From the NCBI RefSeq assembly GCF_000430825.1, contig NZ_AUMT01000001.1:180497-244496 (forward strand): 64,000 bases of DNA, read 5' to 3'. Positions 1-9,670 of this stretch are shown here, in pieces. Source of the stretch: Chryseobacterium daeguense DSM 19388. GTDB taxonomy: Bacteria; Bacteroidota; Bacteroidia; Flavobacteriales; Weeksellaceae. Numbering within the stretch: the first letter of the stretch is position 1; the number at the start of each line of letters is the position of its first letter. The notes below the pieces were generated by a model. It saw only the letters and a program-made list of their open reading frames with translations, was not told the DNA's origin and searched no databases. The position numbers and the translations under genes were made by a program.

Positions 1-63
1 AAAGATCCGGCAAAGTATGATTTTGCACTGTTCGGACTGGGAGTTACCAAAGAACTATTATAA
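1..63 (+). CDS. C-terminal end of a TIGR02757-like protein (partial)
   Basis: Only the last 20 codons are inside the window, ending in TAA. The tail reads KDPAKYDFALFGLGV and a few more residues. From memory this closely resembles the C-terminus of the TIGR02757 (DUF2400) family of Bacteroidota, whose function is unknown. The next gene starts 12 bp downstream on the same strand, so the two may share a transcript. The assignment rests on a short tail only; the upstream part of the gene would settle it. Confidence 0.5.
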   Translation, partial: KDPAKYDFALFGLGVTKELL

Positions 64-74
64 ATAGAAACACA

Positions 75-605
75 ATGAAAAAAGACACTGAAAAATCTGA
101 AGTTTTAGAAAGAATTGCAAACGGAATCACATGGTGGATAGGCTCTATACCTTCATTGATTGCCCATACTTTATTCTTCATGATCTCATTTTTGCTGCCG
201 CTGCTGCATATCGTTGAGTTTGATAAAATGCTGCTCATCCTTACAACAGTGGTTTCTCTGGAGGCAATTTATCTGGCCATTTTTATCCAGATGTCGGTGA
301 ATAAAAGTCACGAAAAAATTGAAGATATCCAGGAAGATATTGAAGACATCCAGGAAGATATTGAAGAGATCAGTGAAGACATAGAAGAGATCAGCGAGGA
401 TATTGAAGAAATTAATGAAGATATTGAAGATATTCAGGAAGATATTGAGGAGATCAACGAGGATGAAGATGAAGAAATCCACAGCGAACGCGCCAAAACT
501 GTAATGCTGAAAAGTAATGTAAGCTCCAATAAAAATGAAATAAAAGCTTTAAAAGATAAAATAGAAGAGCTGCAAAATAAAATTGATGAGCTTAGGAAAG
601 AGTAA
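75..605 (+). CDS. DUF1003-like membrane protein with long heptad coiled coil
   Basis: This 176-residue protein has two hydrophobic helices (about residues 25-48 and 53-76), the second followed by IQMSVNKSHEK. That resembles the membrane part of DUF1003 proteins, which have two helices and a conserved M-S-x-N-R/K motif. From about residue 80 to 130 there are seven near-identical heptads of the type DIEDIQE / DIEEISE, strongly acidic with I at a/d-like spacing. A second helical, lysine/glutamate-rich stretch runs to the end. The prediction is an inner-membrane anchor with a cytoplasmic coiled-coil stalk, probably oligomeric. Function is unknown. A factor-independent terminator follows about 65 bp downstream. 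Confidence 0.7.
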   Translation: MKKDTEKSEVLERIANGITWWIGSIPSLIAHTLFFMISFLLPLLHIVEFDKMLLILTTVVSLEAIYLAIFIQMSVNKSHEKIEDIQEDIEDIQEDIEEISEDIEEISEDIEEINEDIEDIQEDIEEINEDEDEEIHSERAKTVMLKSNVSSNKNEIKALKDKIEELQNKIDELRKE

Positions 606-671
606 ATTTTTTCTATTTAAGTTAATTAATATTAATAATTTATAGATATATTATTGATATCAATAAAAAGG

Positions 672-710
672 GACTAATAATTTTTATTAGTCTTTTTTAT
701 TTTTTTAGAT
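672..710 (+). terminator. Rho-independent terminator after the DUF1003-like gene
   Basis: GACTAATAA (672-680) pairs with TTATTAGTC (684-692) around a TTT loop. A T-rich run follows to about 710. Confidence 0.8.
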
Positions 711-801
711 ATAATATCTTTGTTTTGATAAAATTCGAAATAAATTAAATTATTGGTGTGAATTCCTGCTATTTATATTCAATTTTAATTTAAAAAAATA
801 G

Positions 802-809
802 TATTTTTG
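802..809 (+). promoter_or_regulatory. Predicted -7 element of the first choice-of-anchor L gene
   Basis: TATTTTTG matches the Bacteroidota -7 consensus TAnnTTTG, 16 bp before the ATG. The preceding stretch (A-run plus ATAG) is the same as upstream of the second paralogue at 3324-3334. No convincing -33 TTG is seen at the right spacing. Confidence 0.55.
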
Positions 810-825
810 AACAAACAACTACAAA

Positions 826-3186
826 ATGTTAAATTATAGATTAAAAAACTACCTTTTTTTACTAGTTCTGGTATTAGTTTCTGGTTGTGTTTTCGGGCAG
901 AAAAAAACGATGAAAAGAGTTTCAACAGAGAAACCAGCTACCGGATCTAAGGCAGGTGTGTTTATTGATGTAAATGCATCAACATACACACCATCCAGTT
1001 ATAATATTGAACAGCTTGTGAAAAATATCCTTATTTCGGGAGGTTCCAGCTGTGCAGTAGCGAATGTAACTAATGTAACGGTTTCACCAAACCAACCGGT
1101 TACCGATACGGAGAGAGCATGGGGGTATTTTCATAAAGGTACTACTGCTTTTCCTTTTACGGACGGGGTCGTGCTTGTTACAGGTAAAGCCAGAAGAGCG
1201 GGTAACGTAGATGAGGGAGGATTAGGTGATCCAGTAGCGGGATCTACCGTAAGTGATCCGGATTTAGTAGCTGCAATTAACCCTCTGGCAGCTTTGAAAG
1301 ATGCTGTATTTATTGAGTTTGATTTCGTTCCAAACAGTACGGAAGTTAAATTTAACTATATCTTCGCTTCAGAAGAGTACACCAGCGATTTTCCATGTGG
1401 AGTATATTCCGACGGATTTGCCTTATTGCTTAAAAAAGTAGGAGATCCTACCTATACTAATATGGCAATTCTTCCTAACGGAACACCTGTAAGTGTAACA
1501 AATATCGTTCCTGCAGGAAACGGCTTTTCGTGCGGTCCTATCAATGAAACCTTTTTTGCAGGGATAAATCCTACTCCCAATATTCAAACAAACTTTAATG
1601 GAAGAACAATTCCTTTACAGGCAAAAGCTACTGTAATTCCGGGGCAGACTTATCATTTTAAAATGGTATTGGCAGATGCTTCCGATTCAGGTTTTGACTC
1701 TGCTGTTTTCCTTGAAGGAGGATCATTTGATATCGGGATGACAATCGTTGACGGTAATGGAAATCCTATCACCAATGTGAATATGTGTGATAATACACCA
1801 CAACTTTTAAAGGCTCAGATTGCTTCTGTGCCTGGTATGACGTTCCAGTGGTTTAAAGATAATGTTGCTATTCCGGGTGCTACAAGTGCTACCTATACGG
1901 CAACTCAGCCGGGTGTATATGTTGTAAGAACTTATGTAGGCGGTACAGAGTGTCAGAATGCAAGTGTTACCATTGTTGGCGGTACAACACCTCCGGCACA
2001 GAACGCGACATTGAAGCTTTGTACAACGCCATCCGTTTCAACATTCGACCTGAATACTGCAACGCCGATGATTACTTCTTCTACAACGGCTATTGTACGT
2101 TATTATATTAACCAGGCTGATGCGATTGCTCAAAATAATAACTATATTAATCCTACTCTTCTTTCATCATACAACGGTACAGACGGGCAGATTTTATATG
2201 TAGTGGTTTCAAACGGTGCTTTCTGTAGCAAAATGGTTACTTTAACTCTAAGAAAAGAAGCAACACCGGTAGCGCAGCTTGCAGCAACAAAAGTAAGAAT
2301 CTGTGCAGGTGAATCCACAACCTTAACGGCTTCCAACGGAACAACATACGAGTGGGTAGGAATGACCGGAACAGGACCGACACAAACGGTTTCCCCGACT
2401 CAGACCACAACGTATTCCGTATATGCTATCGGAGCTCAGGGATGTAGATCTCTTCAGCCGGCTTCAATTACCATAGAAGTGGTTCCAGCTATTACATCAT
2501 CTCTTTCCGGAGGTATGATCTGCGTAGGAGACGTGATTACCCTTGACGCAGGAACAGGCCCTAATTACCATTATACATGGAATACAGGTGATCTTACACA
2601 GACAATCAGTGTAGGTACACCGGGAACTTATTCTGTAACGATCAACAACGGGGTTTGTACAAAAGTATTTACTACTCAGGTTATCCAGGCTATTATTCCT
2701 GAAATTATCAATGTGAATTATAATGAAAACGATACTATGGTTCTTACCGCGAGCAACCCAAGTAACGGAGCTTTAGAATATTCAATCGACAACGGACTTA
2801 CATGGCAGAATTCTAATGTGTTCTCCAATGTTCCGAGAAATACTGTAATTTCTATCAGAGTAAGAGTAAAGAATACAAGCTGCGTAGGATTCCTGGAATA
2901 CTTCACATTTGTGATGCAGAACGTTATTACTCCAAACGGGGATAATATCAATGATATTATTGACCTTAGGGGAGTTCTTAAATACAAAGATTTCAAAGCT
3001 TCCATCTTCGACCGTTACGGAAGAGAGGTGTATAAAGCAAGCGGTCTTCAGCCTTATTGGGACGGATATTTCCAGGGAAAACGTCTTCCTACTTCATCTT
3101 ACTGGTATCAGGTAAGTTTCGAAGATCCTGCAAGCAAAAAGCCTGCGATAAAAACAGGTTGGATTTTACTAAAGAATTTTGAATAA
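826..3186 (+). CDS. Choice-of-anchor L / Ig-like surface protein, T9SS type B cargo (paralogue 1)
   Basis: This is a 786-residue secreted protein. Residues 1-25 form a signal peptide ending FGQ. It also contains VSGC, which fits a lipobox, but the two neighbours lack it, so signal peptidase I processing is favoured. Residues of about 45-305 match the choice-of-anchor L domain (FIDVNASTY near its start, IPGQTYHFKMVLADASDSG near its end). Ig/PKD-like beta domains follow at about 320-385 and 490-552. The last 95 residues, starting near VITPNGDNINDIIDL and ending GWILLKN, are the T9SS type B (gliding-motility-associated, TIGR04131/CHU_C) sorting domain. The product is expected to cross the outer membrane through T9SS and stay on the surface or be released; its ligand is unknown. 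It is the first of three tandem paralogues. Confidence 0.85.
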   Translation: MLNYRLKNYLFLLVLVLVSGCVFGQKKTMKRVSTEKPATGSKAGVFIDVNASTYTPSSYNIEQLVKNILISGGSSCAVANVTNVTVSPNQPVTDTERAWGYFHKGTTAFPFTDGVVLVTGKARRAGNVDEGGLGDPVAGSTVSDPDLVAAINPLAALKDAVFIEFDFVPNSTEVKFNYIFASEEYTSDFPCGVYSDGFALLLKKVGDPTYTNMAILPNGTPVSVTNIVPAGNGFSCGPINETFFAGINPTPNIQTNFNGRTIPLQAKATVIPGQTYHFKMVLADASDSGFDSAVFLEGGSFDIGMTIVDGNGNPITNVNMCDNTPQLLKAQIASVPGMTFQWFKDNVAIPGATSATYTATQPGVYVVRTYVGGTECQNASVTIVGGTTPPAQNATLKLCTTPSVSTFDLNTATPMITSSTTAIVRYYINQADAIAQNNNYINPTLLSSYNGTDGQILYVVVSNGAFCSKMVTLTLRKEATPVAQLAATKVRICAGESTTLTASNGTTYEWVGMTGTGPTQTVSPTQTTTYSVYAIGAQGCRSLQPASITIEVVPAITSSLSGGMICVGDVITLDAGTGPNYHYTWNTGDLTQTISVGTPGTYSVTINNGVCTKVFTTQVIQAIIPEIINVNYNENDTMVLTASNPSNGALEYSIDNGLTWQNSNVFSNVPRNTVISIRVRVKNTSCVGFLEYFTFVMQNVITPNGDNINDIIDLRGVLKYKDFKASIFDRYGREVYKASGLQPYWDGYFQGKRLPTSSYWYQVSFEDPASKKPAIKTGWILLKNFE

Positions 3187-3208
3187 AATATTTAATAATA
3201 TATAAGAA

Positions 3209-3238
3209 AAGACCGGCAATTTGTCGGTCTTTTTTTTG
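3209..3238 (+). terminator. Terminator after paralogue 1
   Basis: AAGACCG pairs with CGGTCTT, extended by G-T pairing, with a short AT loop and an eight-T run. Confidence 0.8.
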
Positions 3239-3310
3239 TTTTAAACAAGTTTTAAATTGATAGTTTAAAATAATAACAGTTGTATTGATGATAATGTAAT
3301 TTAACCTGAA

Positions 3311-3342
3311 TTGAATTTCAATCAAAAAAAATAGTATTTTTG
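3311..3342 (+). promoter_or_regulatory. Predicted promoter of paralogue 2 (TTG-N21-TATTTTTG)
   Basis: TTG at 3311-3313 and TATTTTTG at 3335-3342 are 21 bp apart, fitting the Bacteroidota housekeeping sigma-factor consensus. The -7 box ends 16 bp before the ATG, as in paralogue 1. Confidence 0.6.
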
Positions 3343-3358
3343 TTTAAAATAATATAAA

Positions 3359-6300
3359 ATGTTAAATAGGAGGACGAGAAGTTTATTTTTGACTTTATTT
3401 TTGGTTCTTACGTACGGCTTCACGTTTGCTCAGGACAGACAGAGTAAAGTAGCAGTACAAAAACCTTCGGCTCAAAGCCTGAAGGCAGGAGCTTTTATTG
3501 ATGTAAATGCGCCAGGTTATCCGGAAACAAATTTCAGTATTACCCAATTGGTAAAAGATGTGCTTATCAGCGGCGGATCTGCCTGCTCTTCTGCGAATGT
3601 AAGCAACGTTGTGGTTTCTCCTAATTTAGCAGTTACCGACCCAAACAGAAGCTGGGGATATTTCAATAAAGCAACTACTAATTTTCCTTTTGCTAAAGGT
3701 ATTGTTCTAACTACAGGTTATGCAAGAAAGACCGGAAACGATTTTCAGGGAACACTTAGTGATCCCTTAGGAAGTGGAGGAGATGTAGATCTTGCAACGG
3801 CTTTGGGAGTTTCAAATGCGGAATTAAGAGATGCTACCTATATTGAGTTCGATTTTGTGCCTGCTTCTACTAAAGTAACCTTCAGATATATATTTGCATC
3901 CAAAGAATATCAGGGTAATTTTACCTGTAATATTACAGATGGTTTTGCCCTATTGTTAAAAAAAGTAGGAGATCCTAATTATACGAACCTTGCCGTTCTT
4001 CCGGGTGGAGCCGGACCTGTAAGTGTTACCAATATTATTCCTGCAAGTCTTCCCTGCGGTCCAAAAAATGTTCAGTATTTTGCAGGGATAAATAATCCTA
4101 CCATTGAAACCAATTTCAATGGACGTACAATACCTTTAACGGCTAGTTCTACCGTAATTCCGGGGCAGACGTATCATTTTAAAATGGTATTGGCAGATTA
4201 TCAGGATTCAAGCTTTGATTCCGGAGTTTTTCTGGAAGCCGGGTCTTTTGATATAGGGGTTGAAATTTTAAATCCTGCAGGTGTTGCGCTGCCTTCTTCT
4301 ATTAACGTTTGTGATAATGCACCGCAGATATTAACAGCCTCTGTGCAGGGTGGAGGAGCTACCTATCAGTGGCTGTTTAATAATGCTCCAATTCCTGGAG
4401 CTACCAATGCTTCTTATACAGCTACTCAGCCGGGTGTATACACGGTTCAGGTATTTTTACCGGGAAATACATGTCCGGGAACAGCGAGCGTCACAATAGT
4501 TGGCGGGACATCACCTACCGTACAGAATGCCACACTTACCGCCTGCTATACCCAGGGAAATGCTACGTTTAATTTAACATCAGCTCAAACTTCGATAAGT
4601 ACAACGCCGGGAGCTACATTTGCTTACTATGTCAATCAGGCAGACGCTTTGGCTGGAAACGGGAATACCATTGCTGCCCCTACTACATTTTCAAGTGCGG
4701 GACAGACGATCTATGTTTTGGTTAAAAGCGGGTTTTGTTCAAAAGTGGCGCAGCTCCAGTTGGTAAAAGCTCCACAAATGACGGCTAACATTGCTCCGCC
4801 AGGTATTTTAACATGTACCAATTCACAGATTACCTTAGATGCAACTACTTCAGTTTATCCGGCAGGATCTACTTTCAGCTGGACGACTGCAAACGGAAAT
4901 ATTGTTTCGGGAGCGAATACTTTAAATCCTGTTGTAAGCTTGGCAGGAACCTATACATTAACGATTTCAAATACCTATCAGCCAGGAAACCTTACCTGTA
5001 CAGCAACCGCAAACGTTACCGTAACCGGAGACAGTGCACCGCCTACGACAGGTTTAACTGCATCTAAAATTCAGATATGTTCCGGAGAGTCTGTTACATT
5101 AACGGCTTCGGGAGGTACTACATATAACTGGGTTGGTCTGCCGGGAACAGGAAATACACAAACTGTTTCCCCTACCACTACCACAACTTACACCGTGACA
5201 GCTGTAGGAGCAAACGGGTGTGTTTCTCAAAATCCGGCGACGATTACTATTCAGGTTTCCCAGCCTTTCACGGCACAAAATGCCACCTTATTTAAATGTT
5301 ATCAGACCGGTGGAATTAATTATAACTTAACAGAAGCTGAACCACAAATCACTTCCGCTACAGGAGTTACTTTTGCCTATTACTTAAATCTGGCTGATGC
5401 CAACGCAGGAAATACGAATACAATTCCTACTCCTACAACATTTAACAGTGCGGGAGGACAGACTATTTATGTTTTAGTTTCCAATGGCGGATGTAGATAT
5501 GTTGTTACATTACAATTGAATGCAACACCGCAAACTACTTTAACGATTGCACCTCCACAGCAGATTACCTGTACAACACCACAGGTAACACTGAATGCTT
5601 CGGGATCAGTAGTGCCTGCGGGCTCTACTATTGCGTGGACAACTACGGGAGGAGGAAATATTGTCTCAGGAGCTAATACTTTAAACCCTGTAGTAAACGC
5701 AGGAGGAGTATACACTCTTACAGTAACCAATGTAAACCAGCCTGGAAATCTAAGCTGTTCTTATACCGCAAACGTAACGGTAACGCAAAATACAACACTT
5801 CCGGTAGCTACAGTAACATCTACTGTACTGCAAATCTGCCCGGGAGAATCTGTTACTTTAACGGCTTCCGGAGGGGCTAGCTATAACTGGGTGGGACTTC
5901 CGGGGAACGGAAATACGCAGGTGGTTTCTCCAACAGTTACTACTACCTATACGGTTTTTGCAGTAGGTGCAAACGGATGTGTTTCCGCGACACCTGCTAC
6001 CGTTACTATTATTGTAGGACCGCCGGTTGCTGTATTAGCAGCTTCAAAATCTAAAATATGTGTTGGTGAATCAGTCACCTTAACGGCTTCAGGGGGAGTT
6101 ACCTACGAATGGGTAGGGCTGCCCGGAAACGGAAATACCCAGATTGTTTCGCCTACTGCCGATACAACATATTGCGTTTATGCTTTGGGAGGAAATGGTT
6201 GTAAAGTAGCTACTCCTACTTGTATAAGTATTCAAGTAGTACCTGCCATTGTTTCTACATTACAGGATGTGTATGTGTGTGCCGGAGATTTCGGAACTCT

Positions 6301-6943
6301 GGATGCAGGTCCTGGGCCAAACTATACTTACCTTTGGAATACAGGCGCAACTACACAGACCATTTCTGTAAACACGCCGGGAACTTATTCCGTAACCATA
6401 AGCAACGGAACCTGTTCTAAGGTATTTACCGCGCAGTTAATAAATCCTGCGCTGCCTCAGTTTACAAATGTGACCTATGAAAATCACGTTCTTACACTCA
6501 CAGCAACCAACCCTACCAATGGAACACTAGAATATTCTATTGACGGAGGGCTTACATGGCAGAGTTCCAATATTTTCTACAATGTCATGGATAATACCAG
6601 CTATAATCTTATGGTAAAGGTAAAAGATGCAAAATGTGGTACAACACTGGAATATTTTACATTTATTATCAGCAATGCCATTACACCGAATGATGATGGC
6701 ATCAATGATACGGTAGACTTTACAGGAATAAGCAAATACAATAATTTTGCGGCTTCAATCTTCGACAGATACGGGCAGGAGGTATTTAAAGCAAGCAAAA
6801 CAGAAACAGTATGGAACGGAAGACTAAGAAACAGCCTCAATCTTCCTACGACTACGTACTGGTATCGTGTGCAGTGGGAGCATCCTGCATCCAAAAAACT
6901 GGAGCTCCGAAGCGGCTGGATCCTGTTGAAAAATAGAAATTAA
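3359..6943 (+). CDS. Choice-of-anchor L protein with duplicated Ig-like blocks, T9SS type B cargo (paralogue 2)
   Basis: This 1194-residue secreted protein has a signal peptide of 25 residues (ending FTFAQ), a choice-of-anchor L domain (about 45-305) and a C-terminal T9SS type B sorting domain (from about residue 1100, AITPNDDGINDTVDFTG, to the end). It is about 400 residues longer than its neighbours because an internal block is duplicated. The unit beginning QNATL recurs at about residues 387 and 639, a period of about 250 residues. The Ig-like unit with GESVTLTASGG occurs three times (near residues 570, 825 and 900). Such beta-sandwich arrays usually act as stalks or adhesive repeats. DNA of this gene and paralogue 1 is almost identical in short stretches (for example 1636-1677 and 4154-4195), suggesting recent duplication or gene conversion. 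Confidence 0.85.
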   Translation: MLNRRTRSLFLTLFLVLTYGFTFAQDRQSKVAVQKPSAQSLKAGAFIDVNAPGYPETNFSITQLVKDVLISGGSACSSANVSNVVVSPNLAVTDPNRSWGYFNKATTNFPFAKGIVLTTGYARKTGNDFQGTLSDPLGSGGDVDLATALGVSNAELRDATYIEFDFVPASTKVTFRYIFASKEYQGNFTCNITDGFALLLKKVGDPNYTNLAVLPGGAGPVSVTNIIPASLPCGPKNVQYFAGINNPTIETNFNGRTIPLTASSTVIPGQTYHFKMVLADYQDSSFDSGVFLEAGSFDIGVEILNPAGVALPSSINVCDNAPQILTASVQGGGATYQWLFNNAPIPGATNASYTATQPGVYTVQVFLPGNTCPGTASVTIVGGTSPTVQNATLTACYTQGNATFNLTSAQTSISTTPGATFAYYVNQADALAGNGNTIAAPTTFSSAGQTIYVLVKSGFCSKVAQLQLVKAPQMTANIAPPGILTCTNSQITLDATTSVYPAGSTFSWTTANGNIVSGANTLNPVVSLAGTYTLTISNTYQPGNLTCTATANVTVTGDSAPPTTGLTASKIQICSGESVTLTASGGTTYNWVGLPGTGNTQTVSPTTTTTYTVTAVGANGCVSQNPATITIQVSQPFTAQNATLFKCYQTGGINYNLTEAEPQITSATGVTFAYYLNLADANAGNTNTIPTPTTFNSAGGQTIYVLVSNGGCRYVVTLQLNATPQTTLTIAPPQQITCTTPQVTLNASGSVVPAGSTIAWTTTGGGNIVSGANTLNPVVNAGGVYTLTVTNVNQPGNLSCSYTANVTVTQNTTLPVATVTSTVLQICPGESVTLTASGGASYNWVGLPGNGNTQVVSPTVTTTYTVFAVGANGCVSATPATVTIIVGPPVAVLAASKSKICVGESVTLTASGGVTYEWVGLPGNGNTQIVSPTADTTYCVYALGGNGCKVATPTCISIQVVPAIVSTLQDVYVCAGDFGTLDAGPGPNYTYLWNTGATTQTISVNTPGTYSVTISNGTCSKVFTAQLINPALPQFTNVTYENHVLTLTATNPTNGTLEYSIDGGLTWQSSNIFYNVMDNTSYNLMVKVKDAKCGTTLEYFTFIISNAITPNDDGINDTVDFTGISKYNNFAASIFDRYGQEVFKASKTETVWNGRLRNSLNLPTTTYWYRVQWEHPASKKLELRSGWILLKNRN

Positions 6944-6968
6944 TTATATAAATAATTATAAACAAATT

Positions 6969-7002
6969 AAAACCTTTCATATGAGAGGTTTTTTGTTTTT
7001 TT
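6969..7002 (+). terminator. Terminator after paralogue 2
   Basis: AAAACCT at 6969-6975 pairs with AGGTTTT at 6986-6992. The core TCATATGA is itself palindromic, and a T run follows. Confidence 0.75.
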
Positions 7003-7047
7003 TATAGAAAAATGTTAAATATGTGTGTAGTTTATTTAAAAAAAAAT

Positions 7048-7055
7048 TAAATTTG
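7048..7055 (+). promoter_or_regulatory. Predicted -7 element of paralogue 3
   Basis: TAAATTTG matches TAnnTTTG and ends 16 bp before the ATG, the same spacing as in paralogues 1 and 2. No clear -33 TTG is visible. Confidence 0.5.
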
Positions 7056-7071
7056 TTAAAACAAACTTATT

Positions 7072-9441
7072 ATGAAGAGACATCTACTATTGTTTTCATT
7101 TTTTTTAGCCTCCTCGTCGAGTCTCTTTTCCCAAACTGTTACACCCAGAAAACCTCAGAAAGAAACACCCTCGGCTTTATCTATGAAAGCGGGTACCTTT
7201 ATTGATGTTAATGACCCTGGTTATGCTCCTTCTGCATACACACCTTTACAGTTGGTAAAAGACGTACTAATCTCTTCGGGAACCAATTCATGTGTGACAC
7301 CCAATGTATCCAATGTTCAGGTAACGCCAAATCTGCCTGCAAGTGATGCCAACAGATCTTGGGGATATTTCCACAAAGGAACCACCAATTTTCCTTTTAA
7401 GGATGGGATTGTACTTACTACAGGATATGCAAATAAGGCAGGGAATTCATATATTGCAAATACACTTGGTGACGATTTGTCGACAGGAAGTGATCCGGAT
7501 CTTGTAGCAGCTACTAATCCTACGGCCACTCTTAATGATGCTGTAATTCTGGAATTTGATTTCGTACCTACATCTTCTCAGGTAAAATTTAATTATCTTT
7601 TTGCTTCTGAGGAATATACAGGATCGTTTCCATGCAGCTTCTCTGATGCTTTTGCTTTATTGTTGAAGCCAACAGCAGGAGGGCCTTACGTAAACATGGC
7701 AATTGTACCGGCTCCGGGTACAGGACCAGTAAGTGTTACCAACATTCACCCGCAAAATAGCTTTACGGGATTTGATATGGGATGTGGAGCACCCAATGTA
7801 GCGTTTTTCGGTGGATACAATACTGGTGCTATAGAAACAAACTTTAATGGTAAAACCGTTCCGTTACAGGCTACGGCTACTGTAATACCGGGACAGTCTT
7901 ATCACTTTAAAATGGTTTTGGCTGATGCTATTGACAGCAGCTATGATTCTGCTGTTTTCCTGGAAGGTGGATCTTTTAACATCGGTGTAGAATTATTAGA
8001 CCCTTCGGGAGCTACTTTGCCGGAAGAAATTAATGTTTGTGATAATGTTCCTCAGGTGATTACAGCTTCCGTAAGTGACCCTAACATGACCTACCAGTGG
8101 TTCTACAATGGTGTTGCCATTCAGGGAGCGACCACACCTACTATTACAGCTACACAGCCGGGTAATTATGAAATTCAGGTGAGTTTCCCTGGAAATCCTT
8201 GTCCGGGTAAAGCAAATATTAAAATAAACGGCGGTACAACACCTGCAGCTGTAGATGCATCACTGCTTTTATGTACAACTACGGATGTTACATGGTTTGA
8301 TCTTACGGATGCAATGCCGTCTATCAGTACAACTCCGGGTGCAGTGTTTTATTTTTATGAAGATCAGGCAGATGCTTTAGCACAGAATGGTGATTATATT
8401 CAGGATGTTTTACATTACACGGGTAATGACGGGCAGATCCTTTATGTAGTAGTTTCCAACGGTGGCTTCTGCAGCAAAATGATTGAATTAAAATTATTAA
8501 AAGAAGCTACCCCTACCGTTAATCTCGTTGCATCAAAATTAAAAGTATGTCCGGGAGAAACCGTAGACTTTACTGCAACAGGCGGTGCTACTTATGAGTG
8601 GGGTAATTTCCCGGGAACAGGGAATACACAGTCTGCAACAGTTTTTAATACAACTACCTTCACAGTATATTCATTAGGTCCGAAAGGATGTAAATCTCTA
8701 CAGCCGGCATCTATTACGGTAGAAGTGGTTCCTGAGCTTACATCTCCGTTAAGAGACGTTGAAATGTGTATAGGAGACAGAGTAACTCTTGATGCAGGAG
8801 CAGGTCCTAATTATTCTTATCTGTGGAGTACAGGTGAGGTTACCCAGACTATCAATGTAAACGAATTGGGAATTTATACGGTAACAATCAAAAATGGATA
8901 TTGTGAAAAAACATTCACCGCTCACGTTTTAGGTGCTGCATCTCCGTATGTATCGAATGTGGACTACAGTAATAATACCTTAACAATTACGGCAGAAGTT
9001 CCTATGATCAACAATATTCCGCAAACAGTAGAATATTCTGTAGACGGAGGTATTTCATGGCAGCCTTCAAATGTTTTCACAGGCTTGCTGAATAATACAA
9101 CGTATGAAATACAGGTAAGAACAGTAGGTACCAGCTGTGTGGGTGCACTGGAGTTCTTTACGCTTCATATTTCGAATATTATCACTCCGAATCAGGATGG
9201 TATCAATGATGTATTAGACCTTACATCTTTAGGTAAGTTCAATAACTTCACAGGATCTGTTTATGACAGATACGGATCTGAAATGTTCAGATTTACAAAA
9301 GATACACCGATCTGGGACGGAACAGTAGGAGGTAAGAGATTGCCAACCGCAACATACTGGTATAAATTCAACTTCCAGTATCCAAAATCAAAAGCAAACA
9401 TGAGCCAGTCCGGATGGATTATGCTTAAGAACAGAGAATAA
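7072..9441 (+). CDS. Choice-of-anchor L / Ig-like surface protein, T9SS type B cargo (paralogue 3)
   Basis: This 789-residue protein has the same architecture as paralogue 1. It has a signal peptide of 21 residues (ending SLFSQ), a choice-of-anchor L domain (about 40-310, with FIDVNDPGY and IPGQSYHFKMVLADAIDSS), Ig-like segments in the middle, and a T9SS type B sorting domain starting near IITPNQDGINDVLDLTS. It is more diverged at DNA level from paralogues 1 and 2 than they are from each other. Each of the three genes has its own predicted -7 box and terminator, so they look like separate transcription units rather than one operon. The role is probably surface or matrix structure or adhesion; this is inference from domains only. 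Confidence 0.85.
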   Translation: MKRHLLLFSFFLASSSSLFSQTVTPRKPQKETPSALSMKAGTFIDVNDPGYAPSAYTPLQLVKDVLISSGTNSCVTPNVSNVQVTPNLPASDANRSWGYFHKGTTNFPFKDGIVLTTGYANKAGNSYIANTLGDDLSTGSDPDLVAATNPTATLNDAVILEFDFVPTSSQVKFNYLFASEEYTGSFPCSFSDAFALLLKPTAGGPYVNMAIVPAPGTGPVSVTNIHPQNSFTGFDMGCGAPNVAFFGGYNTGAIETNFNGKTVPLQATATVIPGQSYHFKMVLADAIDSSYDSAVFLEGGSFNIGVELLDPSGATLPEEINVCDNVPQVITASVSDPNMTYQWFYNGVAIQGATTPTITATQPGNYEIQVSFPGNPCPGKANIKINGGTTPAAVDASLLLCTTTDVTWFDLTDAMPSISTTPGAVFYFYEDQADALAQNGDYIQDVLHYTGNDGQILYVVVSNGGFCSKMIELKLLKEATPTVNLVASKLKVCPGETVDFTATGGATYEWGNFPGTGNTQSATVFNTTTFTVYSLGPKGCKSLQPASITVEVVPELTSPLRDVEMCIGDRVTLDAGAGPNYSYLWSTGEVTQTINVNELGIYTVTIKNGYCEKTFTAHVLGAASPYVSNVDYSNNTLTITAEVPMINNIPQTVEYSVDGGISWQPSNVFTGLLNNTTYEIQVRTVGTSCVGALEFFTLHISNIITPNQDGINDVLDLTSLGKFNNFTGSVYDRYGSEMFRFTKDTPIWDGTVGGKRLPTATYWYKFNFQYPKSKANMSQSGWIMLKNRE

Positions 9442-9464
9442 TTTAAATTCGATAATGCAAAAAC

Positions 9465-9497
9465 AAAGGCCTTTCAAGAAATTGAAGGGCCTTTTTT
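9465..9497 (+). terminator. Terminator after paralogue 3
   Basis: AAAGGCC-TTTCAA pairs with TTGAA-GGGCCTTT around a GAAA-type loop, followed by six T. Confidence 0.85.
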
Positions 9498-9570
9498 GTA
9501 TTTAAATTTTTGATTGCAAATGAGAAGTTTATTATAACTTGAAGCTAAATAATTTAAAAAATAATAATTT

Positions 9571-9645
9571 CTTTCAATAGGAAAGGGCTTTAGCCCTTTT
9601 TCAAGTTTAAAACATTCAAATTGGCTTTAGCCAAAACATTTAAAA
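9571..9645. repeat. Double-palindrome intergenic element, copy 1
   Basis: Two short palindromes lie about 22 bp apart: AAAGGGCTTTAGCCCTTT (9582-9599) and TTGGCTTTAGCCAA (9621-9634). The same arrangement occurs in inverted orientation at 17141-17215, including flanking TCAATAGGAA. It sits between two convergent genes and may also act as a terminator for rsmA. Confidence 0.75.
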
Positions 9646-9670
9646 ATGATACTGTGAATTCGTATGAAAG

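Noticed and set aside
186..482. A 98-codon minus-strand frame opposite the coiled-coil repeats
   Set aside because: It is the complement of the 21-bp repeat tract and gives a low-complexity F/I/N-rich product; the plus-strand coiled coil is the real gene.
886..897. Lipobox in paralogue 1 (V-S-G-C)
   Set aside because: It fits the pattern, but the two paralogues have only signal peptidase I sites and T9SS type B cargo is not usually a lipoprotein.
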